Source of the DNA: Alloalcanivorax marinus
GTDB lineage: Bacteria > Pseudomonadota > Gammaproteobacteria > Pseudomonadales > Alcanivoracaceae
Assembly (NCBI RefSeq): GCF_016785095.1
Contig: NZ_JAEKJB010000006.1
Span: 213,263-277,262, forward strand
Direction of reading: 5' to 3'
Length of the DNA: 64,000 nt
Shown: in pieces, positions 30,965-40,700 of the stretch
Layout of the letters: every line of letters begins with the position of its first letter
Numbering within the stretch: position 1 is the first letter of the stretch
Position numbers and translations under genes: made by a program
Notes under the pieces: model-generated
The model's database searches: none
Told to the model about the DNA's origin: nothing
What the model saw: only the letters and a program-made list of their open reading frames with translations

Positions 30965-31013
30965 CATTTTTCTTGTCACAAATCGGAAATAAGTGGTACT
31001 CATACTGCCTGCT

Positions 31014-32192
31014 ATGAAAACAAAAGACCTGCGAGTACTTTTTGTCGTGGACGCCATGAAAGGCCGCAATGGCGTCGGTGCCTACTTCCAGGATCTGGTG
31101 ACGCACCTGGGCCAGGAGGTGGAACGAGCCGAACTGGTCTGTCCCAGCCTGGAAGAGCCCCACCCGTGCCAGGGTCTGTCCGTGCCGATTCCCGGCGACC
31201 CCACCCAGCGGTTGTTCTTCCCCAAGATGCGGGAACTGAGCGCCCTGGTGTGGGAGATGAAACCCCATGTGATCGTCATCCCCGGCCCCGGGATTTTCTC
31301 GCTGGGCGCTTACTGGATCGCCGGCAAGCTTGGCATTCCCGTGTGCGTGACCTTCCAGACCGACTATGACCGCCTGGTGCAGCTGTACTGGGGCCCGCGC
31401 CTGGCGCGGCTGGCCGGCGGCCTGCTCAACTGGCTGAACCGCACCATGTTCCGGGGCAGCAGCGCGGTGGCCACCATCTGTGAAAGCATGATCGCCGATG
31501 CCCGCGCCGCCGGCGCCCGCCATCCGCAACTGGTGGGCACGCCGCTGGGCGCGGAGTTCGTCAACAGTGCCGTGACGCCACTGGCCGACACCGTGGACTC
31601 AGTGCTCTATGTGGGCCGGCTGGCGGCGGAAAAGAACATCGAGCATTTCCTGGCCCTCGCCGAGGCGCACCCGGACTGCCGTTTCACCGTGGCCGGCGAT
31701 GGTCCGCTGCGTGGCCTGGTGGAACAGCGTCGCAAGGAGCTGCCCAACCTGAATTTCCTGGGCTGGTGCAGTCGTGAACGGGTGGTGGCGGAGCTGGATG
31801 CCCACCAGGTGCTGGTGCTGCCCTCCGCCGTGGAGGCGTTCGGCACCGTGGCCCTGGAGGCCCTGGCCCGCGAACGCCTGGTGATCACCACGCCGGTCTG
31901 CGGCATCAATCAGTGGCCGGCCCTGGCCCGGGCTCTCACCGTGGCCGAGCCCGGCGAACGCCTGGCCGACACCCTGACCCGCCTGCGGGCAATGACGCCG
32001 GAGCGGCGCCGCGAGCAGGCTCGCGCCGGCCGCCAGGCCGCCCTGGCCATGAACCGCGAGGCCGTGGAGGGCTGGCTGCAAGTGCTCGGCGGCTGCGCGC
32101 GACAGGGCGCCGCCATGCCCAAGCCGCGCCGTTCACCGACCCTGGCGGTGCTGCGTCGGCTGAGCACCAGCCAGGCCCGCCCCGGGCTCTGA
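31014..32192 (+). CDS. family 4 glycosyltransferase
   Basis: A 392-residue GT-B glycosyltransferase. The N-terminal domain starts LRVLFVVDAMKGRNGVGAYF (GVG acceptor-side loop). The C-terminal domain has SVLYVGRLAAEKNIEHFLAL, FTVAGDGPLRG, and the nucleotide-sugar EX7E-like segment LPSAVEAFGTVALEALARE. The ATG at 31014 is used; a GTG at 30993 adds only seven residues. One base separates it from the DUF2334 gene, so they are co-translated. Sugar and acceptor are unknown. A lipid acceptor is possible given the organisation, but that is inference. Confidence 0.9.
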   Translation: MKTKDLRVLFVVDAMKGRNGVGAYFQDLVTHLGQEVERAELVCPSLEEPHPCQGLSVPIPGDPTQRLFFPKMRELSALVWEMKPHVIVIPGPGIFSLGAYWIAGKLGIPVCVTFQTDYDRLVQLYWGPRLARLAGGLLNWLNRTMFRGSSAVATICESMIADARAAGARHPQLVGTPLGAEFVNSAVTPLADTVDSVLYVGRLAAEKNIEHFLALAEAHPDCRFTVAGDGPLRGLVEQRRKELPNLNFLGWCSRERVVAELDAHQVLVLPSAVEAFGTVALEALARERLVITTPVCGINQWPALARALTVAEPGERLADTLTRLRAMTPERRREQARAGRQAALAMNREAVEGWLQVLGGCARQGAAMPKPRRSPTLAVLRRLSTSQARPGL

Positions 32193-32193
32193 C

Positions 32194-32892
32194 ATGGCGC
32201 TTTCCGGGCTTGTTTCCATCCATGATGTAATGCCGGAAACCCGTGAGCGGGTGTCCGAGCTGCTGGAGCGGCTGGTGGACATCCCGGCCGGGGCGATCAC
32301 CCTGCTGGTGGTGCCCGGTCGCGACTGGCACGCGGACGATCTGGACTGGCTCCGCGACCTGAGCGCGCGGGGCTACCCGCTGGCCGGCCACGGCTGGCGG
32401 CACCGCTGCGACCCGCCGCGCACCCTTCACCACCGCCTGCACAGCCGCTTTATTTCCCGCGACGTGGCCGAGCATTTGTCCCTGGACGGCGCCGCCATCG
32501 CCGCCTTGATCCAGGACTGCCACCGCTGGTTCGTGGAGCATGGACTGACGCCGTCGCCACTGTACGTGCCGCCGGCCTGGGCGCTGGGGCGCATCGAGCC
32601 ACGCGCCCTGGCGGCGCTGCCGTTCCGCTACTTCGAAACCCTCGGCGGTGTATACGACGCCCGGGAACGCCGCTTTATCCGTTTGCCGCTGGTCGGGTTC
32701 GAGGCGGATACCGCCTGGCGCGCCTGGAGCCTTAATCTGTTCAACCGCGCCAACCTGGCGGCGGCGCTGCTGAGCGGGCGCTCACTGCGGGTGTCGATTC
32801 ATCCCGGGGATCTGTACTACAAGCTGGGTGGGCAGGTGGAAGCCTGGGTGCGCCGGCTGGACCACACGCTGGATTACCCGGCGCTGGCCTGA
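32194..32892 (+). CDS. DUF2334 polysaccharide-deacetylase-like protein
   Basis: A 232-residue protein with an NodB-like (carbohydrate esterase 4-like) fold. Motifs: VSIHDVMPETRERV (metal-binding His-Asp), GYPLAGHGWRHRC (His box), YVPPAWALG, and SIHPGDLYY near the C-terminus. The family removes acyl groups from glycans. No signal peptide, so a cytoplasmic glycan precursor or glycolipid would be the target. It follows the glycosyltransferase by one base, as such pairs do in pathways where a newly added N-acetyl sugar is deacetylated (inferred). A small secreted peptide is encoded convergently after it. Confidence 0.85.
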   Translation: MALSGLVSIHDVMPETRERVSELLERLVDIPAGAITLLVVPGRDWHADDLDWLRDLSARGYPLAGHGWRHRCDPPRTLHHRLHSRFISRDVAEHLSLDGAAIAALIQDCHRWFVEHGLTPSPLYVPPAWALGRIEPRALAALPFRYFETLGGVYDARERRFIRLPLVGFEADTAWRAWSLNLFNRANLAAALLSGRSLRVSIHPGDLYYKLGGQVEAWVRRLDHTLDYPALA

Positions 32893-32899
32893 GGTGGAC

Positions 32900-33070
32900 C
32901 TAGCCGCGCACGGCGGTGGGGCGGCGGGGCAGGTCCGCGTCGGAGGAAGAGCTTTCACCGCCGATGGTGGGCCCGTCGGCGGCGGAGGGATCGCTGGCGA
33001 AACCGGCCCCGGGCATATAGAAAAACGCCGCCAGAAGCAGCAGCACCCGAGTCAGAAATCTGGTTTTCAT
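32900..33070 (-). CDS. small secreted peptide, 56 residues
   Basis: An open frame of 56 codons. The first 25 residues form a textbook signal peptide: MKTRF, a hydrophobic core TRVLLLLAAFFYMPGAG, then FASD (Ala-Ser cleavage). The mature part is about 31 residues, Ser/Asp/Pro-rich, ending in an Arg-rich tail (LPRRPTAVRG). A very strong ribosome site (GGGGAGGGGG) lies four to five bases before the ATG, supporting translation. It is convergent with the deacetylase gene and follows the LysR regulator on the same strand after 57 bases. No family recognised; no function assigned. Confidence 0.6.
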   Translation of the reverse strand: MKTRFLTRVLLLLAAFFYMPGAGFASDPSAADGPTIGGESSSSDADLPRRPTAVRG

Positions 33071-33127
33071 GAAGCCCCCTCCCCATGTGACCCGGGGAGA
33101 CTAACGCCTGAGGCGTGAAGATCGCGT

Positions 33128-34036
33128 TCAGCCGGCGCTTGCCTGCAGCCGTTCGGCGCGGTCTTCCAGGAACGCCACGAAAGCGCGGGTCTTGGCCGGG
33201 ATCAGCTCACGGCCGGCGTACACCAGATAGAAATCCAGATCCGGCGCCCGGTAACCGGGCAGCAACCGCACCAGTTCGCCGCTTTCCAGCTTGTCCTCGA
33301 TGTCCCACAGGCTCTTCATGGCGATGCCCTGACCGTCCAGCACCCACTCACGCAATGTTTCGCTGTTGTCGGTGATCAGGCCGCCTTTTACCCGCACTGA
33401 ATGGCGTTTGCCGGATTCATCCTCCAGCACCCAGAGGTCCTTGAAAGAGCCCGGGCAATCCAGAATCAGGCAGGCGTGTTCCTTCAGTTCCTGGGGCGTG
33501 GTCGGCGCCGGGTGGCGTTGCAGATAGGCCGGCGAGGCGCACGGCACGCAGGGGTTGCGCAGAATGCGCTTGGCCACCAGGGAGGAGTCCTGCGGCTGGC
33601 CGATCACGATGGCCACGTCCACCTGGCCGGCGCCGGTGTCCGGGTCGCGGTCGCCGAAATTGAGCTGCACGGAAAGATCCGGGTACTGGGCCGCGAATTC
33701 CGACACCAGCGGCGCGATCCGGCGCCGCGCCAGGCCGATGCTCGACGTAATGCGCAACACACCCTGCGGTTGCAGGCTGCTTTTGCTGACCTTGGTGACC
33801 ACCGCGTCCAGTTCGTCGAGCAGCCGGTCGACGTGTTCATAAAGATCGCGGCCCTCGTCGGTAAGCTTGAGCCCGCGAGAATTACGCACCAACAGGCGCA
33901 CGCCCATTTGCTGCTCGATACGGGTGATGTATTTGCTGACCGAAGCAATGGAAAGGTCCAGCGTCTTGGACGCTTGGGAGATGGTCCCTGCTTTGACAAC
34001 CGCCACGAAAATGGCGAAATCCGCAAGCCGTTTCAT
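33128..34036 (-). CDS. LysR-family transcriptional regulator
   Basis: A 302-residue regulator. The HTH is at residues 5-63 (FAIFVAVVKAGTISQASKTL, then SIASVSKYITRIEQQ). The effector domain opens with GVLRITSSIGLARRRIAPLV. It resembles the CrgA/PA-type LysR branch. It lies upstream of, and divergent from, the FadL-Ig lipoprotein operon (start 34951), separated by 914 bases of AT-rich DNA. A TGTTTACA octamer is 19-26 bases before its start codon, and near-identical copies occur further into the gap, so autoregulation and control of the divergent operon are both possible. That is inference from arrangement. Confidence 0.9.
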   Translation of the reverse strand: MKRLADFAIFVAVVKAGTISQASKTLDLSIASVSKYITRIEQQMGVRLLVRNSRGLKLTDEGRDLYEHVDRLLDELDAVVTKVSKSSLQPQGVLRITSSIGLARRRIAPLVSEFAAQYPDLSVQLNFGDRDPDTGAGQVDVAIVIGQPQDSSLVAKRILRNPCVPCASPAYLQRHPAPTTPQELKEHACLILDCPGSFKDLWVLEDESGKRHSVRVKGGLITDNSETLREWVLDGQGIAMKSLWDIEDKLESGELVRLLPGYRAPDLDFYLVYAGRELIPAKTRAFVAFLEDRAERLQASAG

Positions 34037-34950
34037 CGCGCATTCCCTTTTTGTTGTTTACACCTGATTTCGTTTTTTTAATAACCGCGCCGAGGCACGG
34101 TGAAGCGGGGTGCATGTACGTCCATCCATGAACGTTGTTGAGTATGGCACACTCGTTCCGCTACGACCATAGCCGGAGGAAACACCGGTTTTATCCTTTG
34201 AGTACACCGGACCCCGCACCAGAGCGAAGGCCGCCCCTTTCCGTTTTGCCGCCAGCAGGCCCGGTTTTCCCGCCAGCGGCCGATGTCATGTTCCTTTAGG
34301 TAACACCTGTAAACAAGGTCAACATCGAGCATGACGATGTTTCCTACATTATAGGATTAAGGAAAGGATTTTGCCCAAAAAGATACAAAACAATTGTTTG
34401 TGTATATTTTTTTGCCGGTTTCTCCGCCCAAACAGCCTTGGACTTGCCGGGCCATAAGTGTTTACATCTGTGCTTGTGCTGGCCAGGGTTCGCCGTCGAC
34501 GGCGTAATTCGCGGGGTTAAGGGAAAAGCGGCCTTTTCATTTTTTGAAAGGCTCCTTTTCATTGTTTTTGTGTTTACGGTCTCATCGTCGACCCACTAGG
34601 ATTCTGTCAGTCTCCCCGTTGTCATTCCGGCGTCCGGGCAGGGCGCCAAAAAAACAACAAACGGACAAGAAATCAGCCGTGTCTGAAACGCGGTGAAGTA
34701 CAACAAAAAAGAAGGAGGTCGAGAACGAATGTTCTTTGTATCGACAAGCCAGGACGGCGCATCCGTTCCCCCAATATCAACACACCGCTTCGTTTAAACG
34801 CCTTACTCCCGGCGGCTCTAGCCGTGGAGACCGTTTAACGCGGCGCTATGATCCTTACCGGAAATGTAAAAGCTGTGCTAATGGTTGAGCTGCGGTCACC
34901 CGGCTGCGTTCATCAAGAAGAACAACATCAGGTAGAAAGGTTGTCTAACT
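34037..34950. promoter_or_regulatory. 914-base AT-rich regulatory gap before the FadL operon
   Basis: No gene is supported here; the short frames present have no ribosome site or family features. Composition falls well below that of the flanking genes. The octamer TGTAAACA (or its complement) occurs at 34055-34062, 34309-34316 and 34459-34466, with a 7/8 match at 34571-34578. The first copy sits in the 13-mer CAGGTGTAAACAA, which recurs exactly at 42007-42019. These could be operator sites for one regulator. A ribosome site AGGTAGAAAGG precedes the FadL-like start. Confidence 0.45.
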
Positions 34951-36282
34951 ATGAAAAAATCGATAATCAAAACAATCCTGTTGCCCGCGGGAATGCTGGC
35001 TCTCGGCTCGCCCGCGCTCGCCAATATGGGCAACACGGGCACCACCTACGGTCTGTTCCCGTCGGATATTGCTTCAGCCCAGGCGCTCTCACTGTTCAGC
35101 ACGAACACGTCCTCCACTTACTACAACCCCGCCAACCTGGTGCGGGATCGTCGTAGCGAGGTAACCGGCGCGATCTTCCACGCCGAGCACGAGCTGAACA
35201 CCGAAAGCCCGAACCCCGCCTACGACGGCAACATTCTCGACACCCCGTCGCAACAACTGATGCTGGGGCTCAAGGCGGACCTCAGCGGCCTGATGAAATC
35301 CGAACACCCGATCTACCTGGGCTTCGTCGCCGGCGTGGATCGTTACGGCAAGGAAATGCTGGCGTTCAGTTCTTCCGCGGAAGGGGACAACGCTCAATAC
35401 TTCCAATACGACCGTCAGCCGCTGTTCCTGGCCGCCAGTATCGGCACCAACGTCTGGCGCGGCATCAAGTTCGGCGCCGGCGTGCAGGTGACCCTGCACA
35501 ACGACGCGGAGCTGTTCATCACCAACGACCTGGGCGGCACCACCACCTACGAGCGGGTGAGCGTGCAATCCAGCCCGCAGTTCCGGCCCCTGCTTGGCCT
35601 CACCATGAACGTCGGCGAAACCTTCTGCCACGTCGAGGATTGCTGGCTGGACAAACTGCACACCGCCATCAGCTACCGCGCCTCCGCGGATCAGCAGACC
35701 TCGGTGTCCTCCAACGCCATTATTCCGGGCGCGGTGGGCTCGCCGGGTATTCCGATCGAGGTCAACAATGTCATCGATTCGTTCCAGCCGGCGGTTACCG
35801 CCGCGGGCTTCCAGTACGACTTCGGTGCCTGGCGTCTGGGCTTCACCGCGGAGTACCAGGAATGGTCCCGCTTGGGCAGCAAGCTGCGTGACGACACCAT
35901 CAAGGACCAGGCCGGCCTGGAATTCGAGGACATTTTCGTGCCGCGCGTGGGCCTGGAAATCGACCTCAACGACGTCTTCATGGTCACCTCCGGTGTCGCC
36001 TGGGAAAAATCCCCCCTCAAGAACAACTCTTCCCTGGACGTGAACTACGTCGACGCCGACCGCCTGGTGGTGGGCGTGGGTATCAGCGCCAACTTCAAAC
36101 ACGTACCCATGATCGCGCACCCGGTCACCATGAGCTTCGGGTATCAGTACCAGCAGCTCGACGAGCGTGATTTCCAACTGAGCCGCTCGCAGCGGCTGGG
36201 CCAGCCGGACCAGACCTACGGAACGGTGACCACGGACGGCGAAGTGAACGTATTCGCCGGCTCCATCACCATGAAGTTCTAA
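34951..36282 (+). CDS. FadL/OmpP1-family outer-membrane protein 1
   Basis: A 443-residue outer-membrane beta barrel. A signal peptide ends near ALA-NM (residue 25). The mature N-terminus has the FadL hatch pattern: GLFPSDIASAQALSLFSTN, then TYYNPANLVRD (the NPA motif). The sequence alternates short strands typical of a 14-stranded barrel and ends with Phe (SITMKF), as barrel proteins do. The family moves long-chain fatty acids, aromatic or aliphatic hydrocarbons through the outer membrane. It is followed by a paralogue and an Ig-like lipoprotein in one operon. Alkane or fatty-acid uptake is likely but the substrate is inferred. Confidence 0.87.
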   Translation: MKKSIIKTILLPAGMLALGSPALANMGNTGTTYGLFPSDIASAQALSLFSTNTSSTYYNPANLVRDRRSEVTGAIFHAEHELNTESPNPAYDGNILDTPSQQLMLGLKADLSGLMKSEHPIYLGFVAGVDRYGKEMLAFSSSAEGDNAQYFQYDRQPLFLAASIGTNVWRGIKFGAGVQVTLHNDAELFITNDLGGTTTYERVSVQSSPQFRPLLGLTMNVGETFCHVEDCWLDKLHTAISYRASADQQTSVSSNAIIPGAVGSPGIPIEVNNVIDSFQPAVTAAGFQYDFGAWRLGFTAEYQEWSRLGSKLRDDTIKDQAGLEFEDIFVPRVGLEIDLNDVFMVTSGVAWEKSPLKNNSSLDVNYVDADRLVVGVGISANFKHVPMIAHPVTMSFGYQYQQLDERDFQLSRSQRLGQPDQTYGTVTTDGEVNVFAGSITMKF

Positions 36283-36371
36283 CCGGCTAAACGAATACGG
36301 TGGGTACCACAATGCGAAATAAAAACTACCAATACGACAATAAGCAGAACAGGGTTAAGAGGTCCGCTTCT

Positions 36372-37691
36372 ATGAGCCGCAATTCGACACCAACCAACCT
36401 CCTGTCCGCGGGCATCATGCTCGCGCTGAGCTCCACTGCCGCGGCCGGCATGAGCAACGCGCCGTCCACCTATGGCATGTTCCCCTCGGATGTGGCATCG
36501 GCTCAGGCTTTCTCCATGTTCAGTGACAAGGCCAACGCGGTGTTCTACAACCCGGCCGCCCTGGCCCAGGACACCCGCGGCCAGCTCACCGGCGCCATCC
36601 TGCATGGCGAACCGGACGTCGGCTACACCGACGCCACCGGCCCGGGGCCGCGCAGCAAACGCCTGAACAACGAGCCTTCCCAGCAACTGATCCTCGGCCT
36701 CAAGGCCGACGCCAGCGATCTGCTGACCACCGGTCATCCGATCTATCTGGCGCTGATGCTCGGCAGCGAGAAATACGGCCGCGAGATGCTCGCCTTTGAA
36801 TCGCAGACTTCCCGCGACGGCCAGTACCTGACCTACGGCCGCAACCCGCTGTTCCTCAACGTGGGCGCCGCCACGCCGATCTGGCGCGGCATCGACTTCG
36901 GGGCCTCGGTGAACATCACCCTGGAGAATAACGCCGATCTGGATTCCTACATGGAACTCAGCGGTGAGACCTCCAAGGAAAACCTGGATGTGTCCGCCGA
37001 GACCTCCTACCGGCCGATCGTTGGTATCAGCGTGAACTGGGGTGAAACCTTCTGCCCGGACGGCTGCTGGATGGACAAGCTGGATACCGCCTTCGCGTTC
37101 CGCGGCTACTCCAAGACCACTACCTCCATCGCCGCCACGCCGACGGTGCCTGGGCTGATCAATGCGCTGCCGATCCGCGTGGTCGACGTGATCGAGGGCT
37201 ATCAGCCGGACATCTACAGCGTCGGCATTCGCTACGACATGGGGCGCACCCGTCTGGCCTTTACCGGTGAGTACCAGACCTGGTCGGATCTGTCCGAGGA
37301 GTTCGCCGGGGATACCGTCAAGGACCAGGGCAACCTGCAGTTCCAGGACACCTTCGTACCGCGCGTGGGCCTGGAGTTCGACTTCACTCCCAGCTTCATG
37401 TTCACCACCGGCGTGGCTTGGGAGGAATCGCCCCTCGAGGACCAGACCTCCCAGGACGTGAACTACCTGGACGCCGACAAGCTGGTGGTGGGCATGGGCC
37501 TCTCCGCCACCTTCAAGAACCCGCCGCTGCTGGCCTGGCCGCTCACCGTGGACCTCGCCTACCAATACCAGAAGCTGGATGAGCGCCGGTTCGACATCAA
37601 CACCACGCAAAGCGGCGATCCGATTCCGGATTCCGTCAAAACCGAAGGGGAGGTCAACGTCTTTTCAGGCTCCGTGACACTGAAATTCTAG
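36372..37691 (+). CDS. FadL/OmpP1-family outer-membrane protein 2
   Basis: A 439-residue paralogue of the preceding gene: the same PSDVASAQAFSMFSDKAN and FYNPAALAQD, the same GETFC...CWMDKL cysteine pair, the shared middle FVPRVGLEFD, and the same last strand ending in Phe (GSVTLKF). The ATG at 36372 is chosen over 36312 and 36300 because AGAGG lies nine bases before it, the protein then begins with a normal signal peptide, and its length matches the paralogue. Only 89 bases separate the two genes. Divergence between the copies suggests different substrates, or two barrels that work together. Confidence 0.86.
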   Translation: MSRNSTPTNLLSAGIMLALSSTAAAGMSNAPSTYGMFPSDVASAQAFSMFSDKANAVFYNPAALAQDTRGQLTGAILHGEPDVGYTDATGPGPRSKRLNNEPSQQLILGLKADASDLLTTGHPIYLALMLGSEKYGREMLAFESQTSRDGQYLTYGRNPLFLNVGAATPIWRGIDFGASVNITLENNADLDSYMELSGETSKENLDVSAETSYRPIVGISVNWGETFCPDGCWMDKLDTAFAFRGYSKTTTSIAATPTVPGLINALPIRVVDVIEGYQPDIYSVGIRYDMGRTRLAFTGEYQTWSDLSEEFAGDTVKDQGNLQFQDTFVPRVGLEFDFTPSFMFTTGVAWEESPLEDQTSQDVNYLDADKLVVGMGLSATFKNPPLLAWPLTVDLAYQYQKLDERRFDINTTQSGDPIPDSVKTEGEVNVFSGSVTLKF

Positions 37692-37740
37692 GACGGAATT
37701 TCACCAGCTCCATCACTCGAAATCGTAAACAGAGGGCATT

Positions 37741-40700
37741 ATGACAATTCGAATCCTCAACTCGGCCGCGGTGGCCTTATCCACCGCGGTACTCCTTTCT
37801 GCGTGTGGAGGAAGCGGAGATTCCGCCGGTGGCCGTGCCGCCGACCCTGCCACGCAATCCCAGGGCCTGGTGTACGCCTATCCCGGCGACGGCCAGAGCG
37901 AAGTGTCCACCGCGGCACCGGTGATCCTGCGTTTTTCCGCGAGTGTCGGTGTCGCCGACGCCGCCGCGGCCATCCGCCTGTATGAAGGTGATGCCGACGG
38001 TCGCGAAATGACTCCCAACTTCGAGGAAGTGCAGGGTGAGAGCGGTAACGTGATGATCGTCCCCGAGGACGATGATCCGTTCAAACCCAACCAGCAATAC
38101 ACCCTGGTCATTGACGGGCTCACGCTCGCCAACGGCGGCGCGGTGGCGGACCGCACCCTGCGGTTCAGCACCCGGGCCCTGCACCAGGGGCCCAAGGAGC
38201 TGGTGGTGACCGATATGGATAACTTCGAGGTTATCCGCGCCTTCCCCAACTTCGACAACCTGAGCGTGCCGGCGGCCCAGCAGGGCTTCGCCGCCATGGA
38301 TTTCTCCAGCTTCCGTCTGCAGATGTCGCAGCCCGTGGATCGCGACACCGCCGTCTATGGCGAGAGCGTCACCCTGACCCACGGCGCCGACGATGAGCAA
38401 GTGCCCGCCACCCTGCTGGTCGACGGCCGCTACCTGACCATCGATCCGGAGCCGGAATACCTGGACCCGACCCAGACCTACACCCTGACCCTGGGCGCCG
38501 ATCTGGCGAGTATCTATGGGGTCAACTTCGACGAGCAGCGCTTGCGCTTCAAACCCCAGGACACCTCGCCCCGTGGCGAGCCCACCCGACTGGTGCAACG
38601 GCTGACCGTGGGCGGACAATCCCGGCTTACCGGCCGTGACGTCAACCAGGTGCCGGTGAACGGCACTCTGCTCGGCGAGGACGCCAACATCACCCAGGCC
38701 CGCGCCGAGTCGGTGGTGGCGGAGCTGGCGGACGCCACCCGGTTCGCTGAAATCACGCCCATCCGTCTGCCGAAAGGCACGGTGCTCAGAGGCGATGAAA
38801 TCAGCCCCATCATGATCGGTGGCGAAGTCGCCGCTGGCTTCGGGTCCGGCGATGTCACCATGACCCTGCTCTCCGACGCCACCGGCTACATGATGGAAAA
38901 CCGCTATTCGGTCGGCGATGAGAGCGCATCCCGAATGATCCAACTGATGATGGACGTGGGCATCGCGACGGAGGAAGCGCGGGCCAACGGTGCCTTCACC
39001 CAGGATCTGCTGCACATCGAACTGGTTGGCCTGGCCGACATTGATACCGACGCCGGCGTGCTGAACGTGGACGCCGTGAGCGTGGTCGAGCCGGATATTC
39101 TCGGCCAGGAATTCGGCTACGGCCTGCTGAGCTTCCAACTGCAGTCCTATGAGGATCAGGGCAGCGCGCCCACCGCCCAGGCGGACACCGTCGGACCCAC
39201 GCTGCAAAGCTGGATGCCAGGCGACAAGACGAATCTGCAGAAGCCGGGTGATCCCATCGTGCTCAATTTCGACGAGCCGCTGGCGCCGCGTTCCGTGGCC
39301 GGCAAGGTCACGTTGTACAAGACGGACAATAGCGGTGTCGCGGAACAGCCCATTGACGTGATGGTGGATGGCGCCTCCGTGGTGGTGCGCCCCCGTGAGC
39401 CACTGCGTCTGAGTGAGGAACTGAACCCGATCCAATATCGTATCCAGGTAGCGTCGGGGGTGACGGACCTCGCGGGTAATGCCCTGGCCGTACCGCTGGA
39501 CGAGACCTTTGAGCTGGCCACCCGTGTCGAGGAACTTATCGGCGGGACGGACAACTTTGGAGAGCCGGTGGAAATGGTCGAGTGGTCTCCGGTGATCACC
39601 AGCCTGTACCCGGGTTACCCCTGTGTGCTGGACGAGAGCACCCGGGACATCGCCAACGGCCTGGCGGGGCGGTGCCTCGGTGGCTTCACCGGTATCACCG
39701 CCGAACAGTACCCCGACCTGACCCTGATGCCCGCGGATATCCAGCCCGCCGACGATGTGCTGCCGATCAGCCAGTTGCCCGCCAACCGGCCGGTGATCGT
39801 GCGTTTTTCCAAGGATATCGACCCGAGCAGCGTGGTATATGGGAGCAGCTTCGTGGTGGAGGAACTCGATGACAGCGGCAACGTGGTCGGTGAAGTTCAG
39901 GGGGATATTACCCTGGGCGCGCGTGACATCACCTTCTGGCCGGCGTCACCGTGGCAGGAGGGTGGCTACTATCAATATACCCTCGGCTCCAACGGCGACT
40001 GGAGTTCCAGTGACGCTCAGTGCGGGGATGAGGCGATCTGCGGCGTGGACGGGCTGCCGCTGCAAACCCGTCAATTGGCGCAGGTAGAGATCGAGCGGGC
40101 CTTTTCTCCGATGACGCGTGCTACCTATGTAACGGCGACTACCGTGACGGAGGCCGATGGTGGCGGGGAAGACCTCACCCAGATCTTCCAGGGGGCCAGC
40201 GAGACGCACAACGTGCTTCAGTCCCTGGTGAACTTGCCGACCGCGGACGTGAATGCCAACTTCGAGCATGAAATGAATCACACCGTCGAGGAAACCGGGC
40301 CCAATGCCACGGGGTTCACGCCCTTTGAGTACGCCGTGCAGGAGCCGGTACCCGGTGACGAACCGGACCCCTACACCGATCCCGCGATTGACCCGGACGG
40401 CGTGCGCCCGCTGCCGAACAGCGCGAAGATACTGGTGAGGACCCCGGGAGGTCTGCCCAACGGCCAGGCTCAACCGCCATTTTTCACACTGAATAGTGGC
40501 ACGGTCGGATGCGGTTTCAATTATCCGGCCCCGGCGGATCAAACCCCGGACAGCGTCGCCGACCCATTGGTGTGCCCCAAGGAAAAATTCACCTATCTGA
40601 CCGCCGCCCTGAACGCGGAAGTCACGGATGAATTCGTGGAGGGCCAGGGGCTCAAGGTTCTGATCTGGCCGGGTCGTATCCTGACCACCAGCTTCCGGGT

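Noticed and set aside
34078..34332. An 84-codon minus-strand frame in the gap before the FadL operon
   Set aside because: No ribosome site, mixed composition and no recognisable features. It overlaps the motif-bearing control region.
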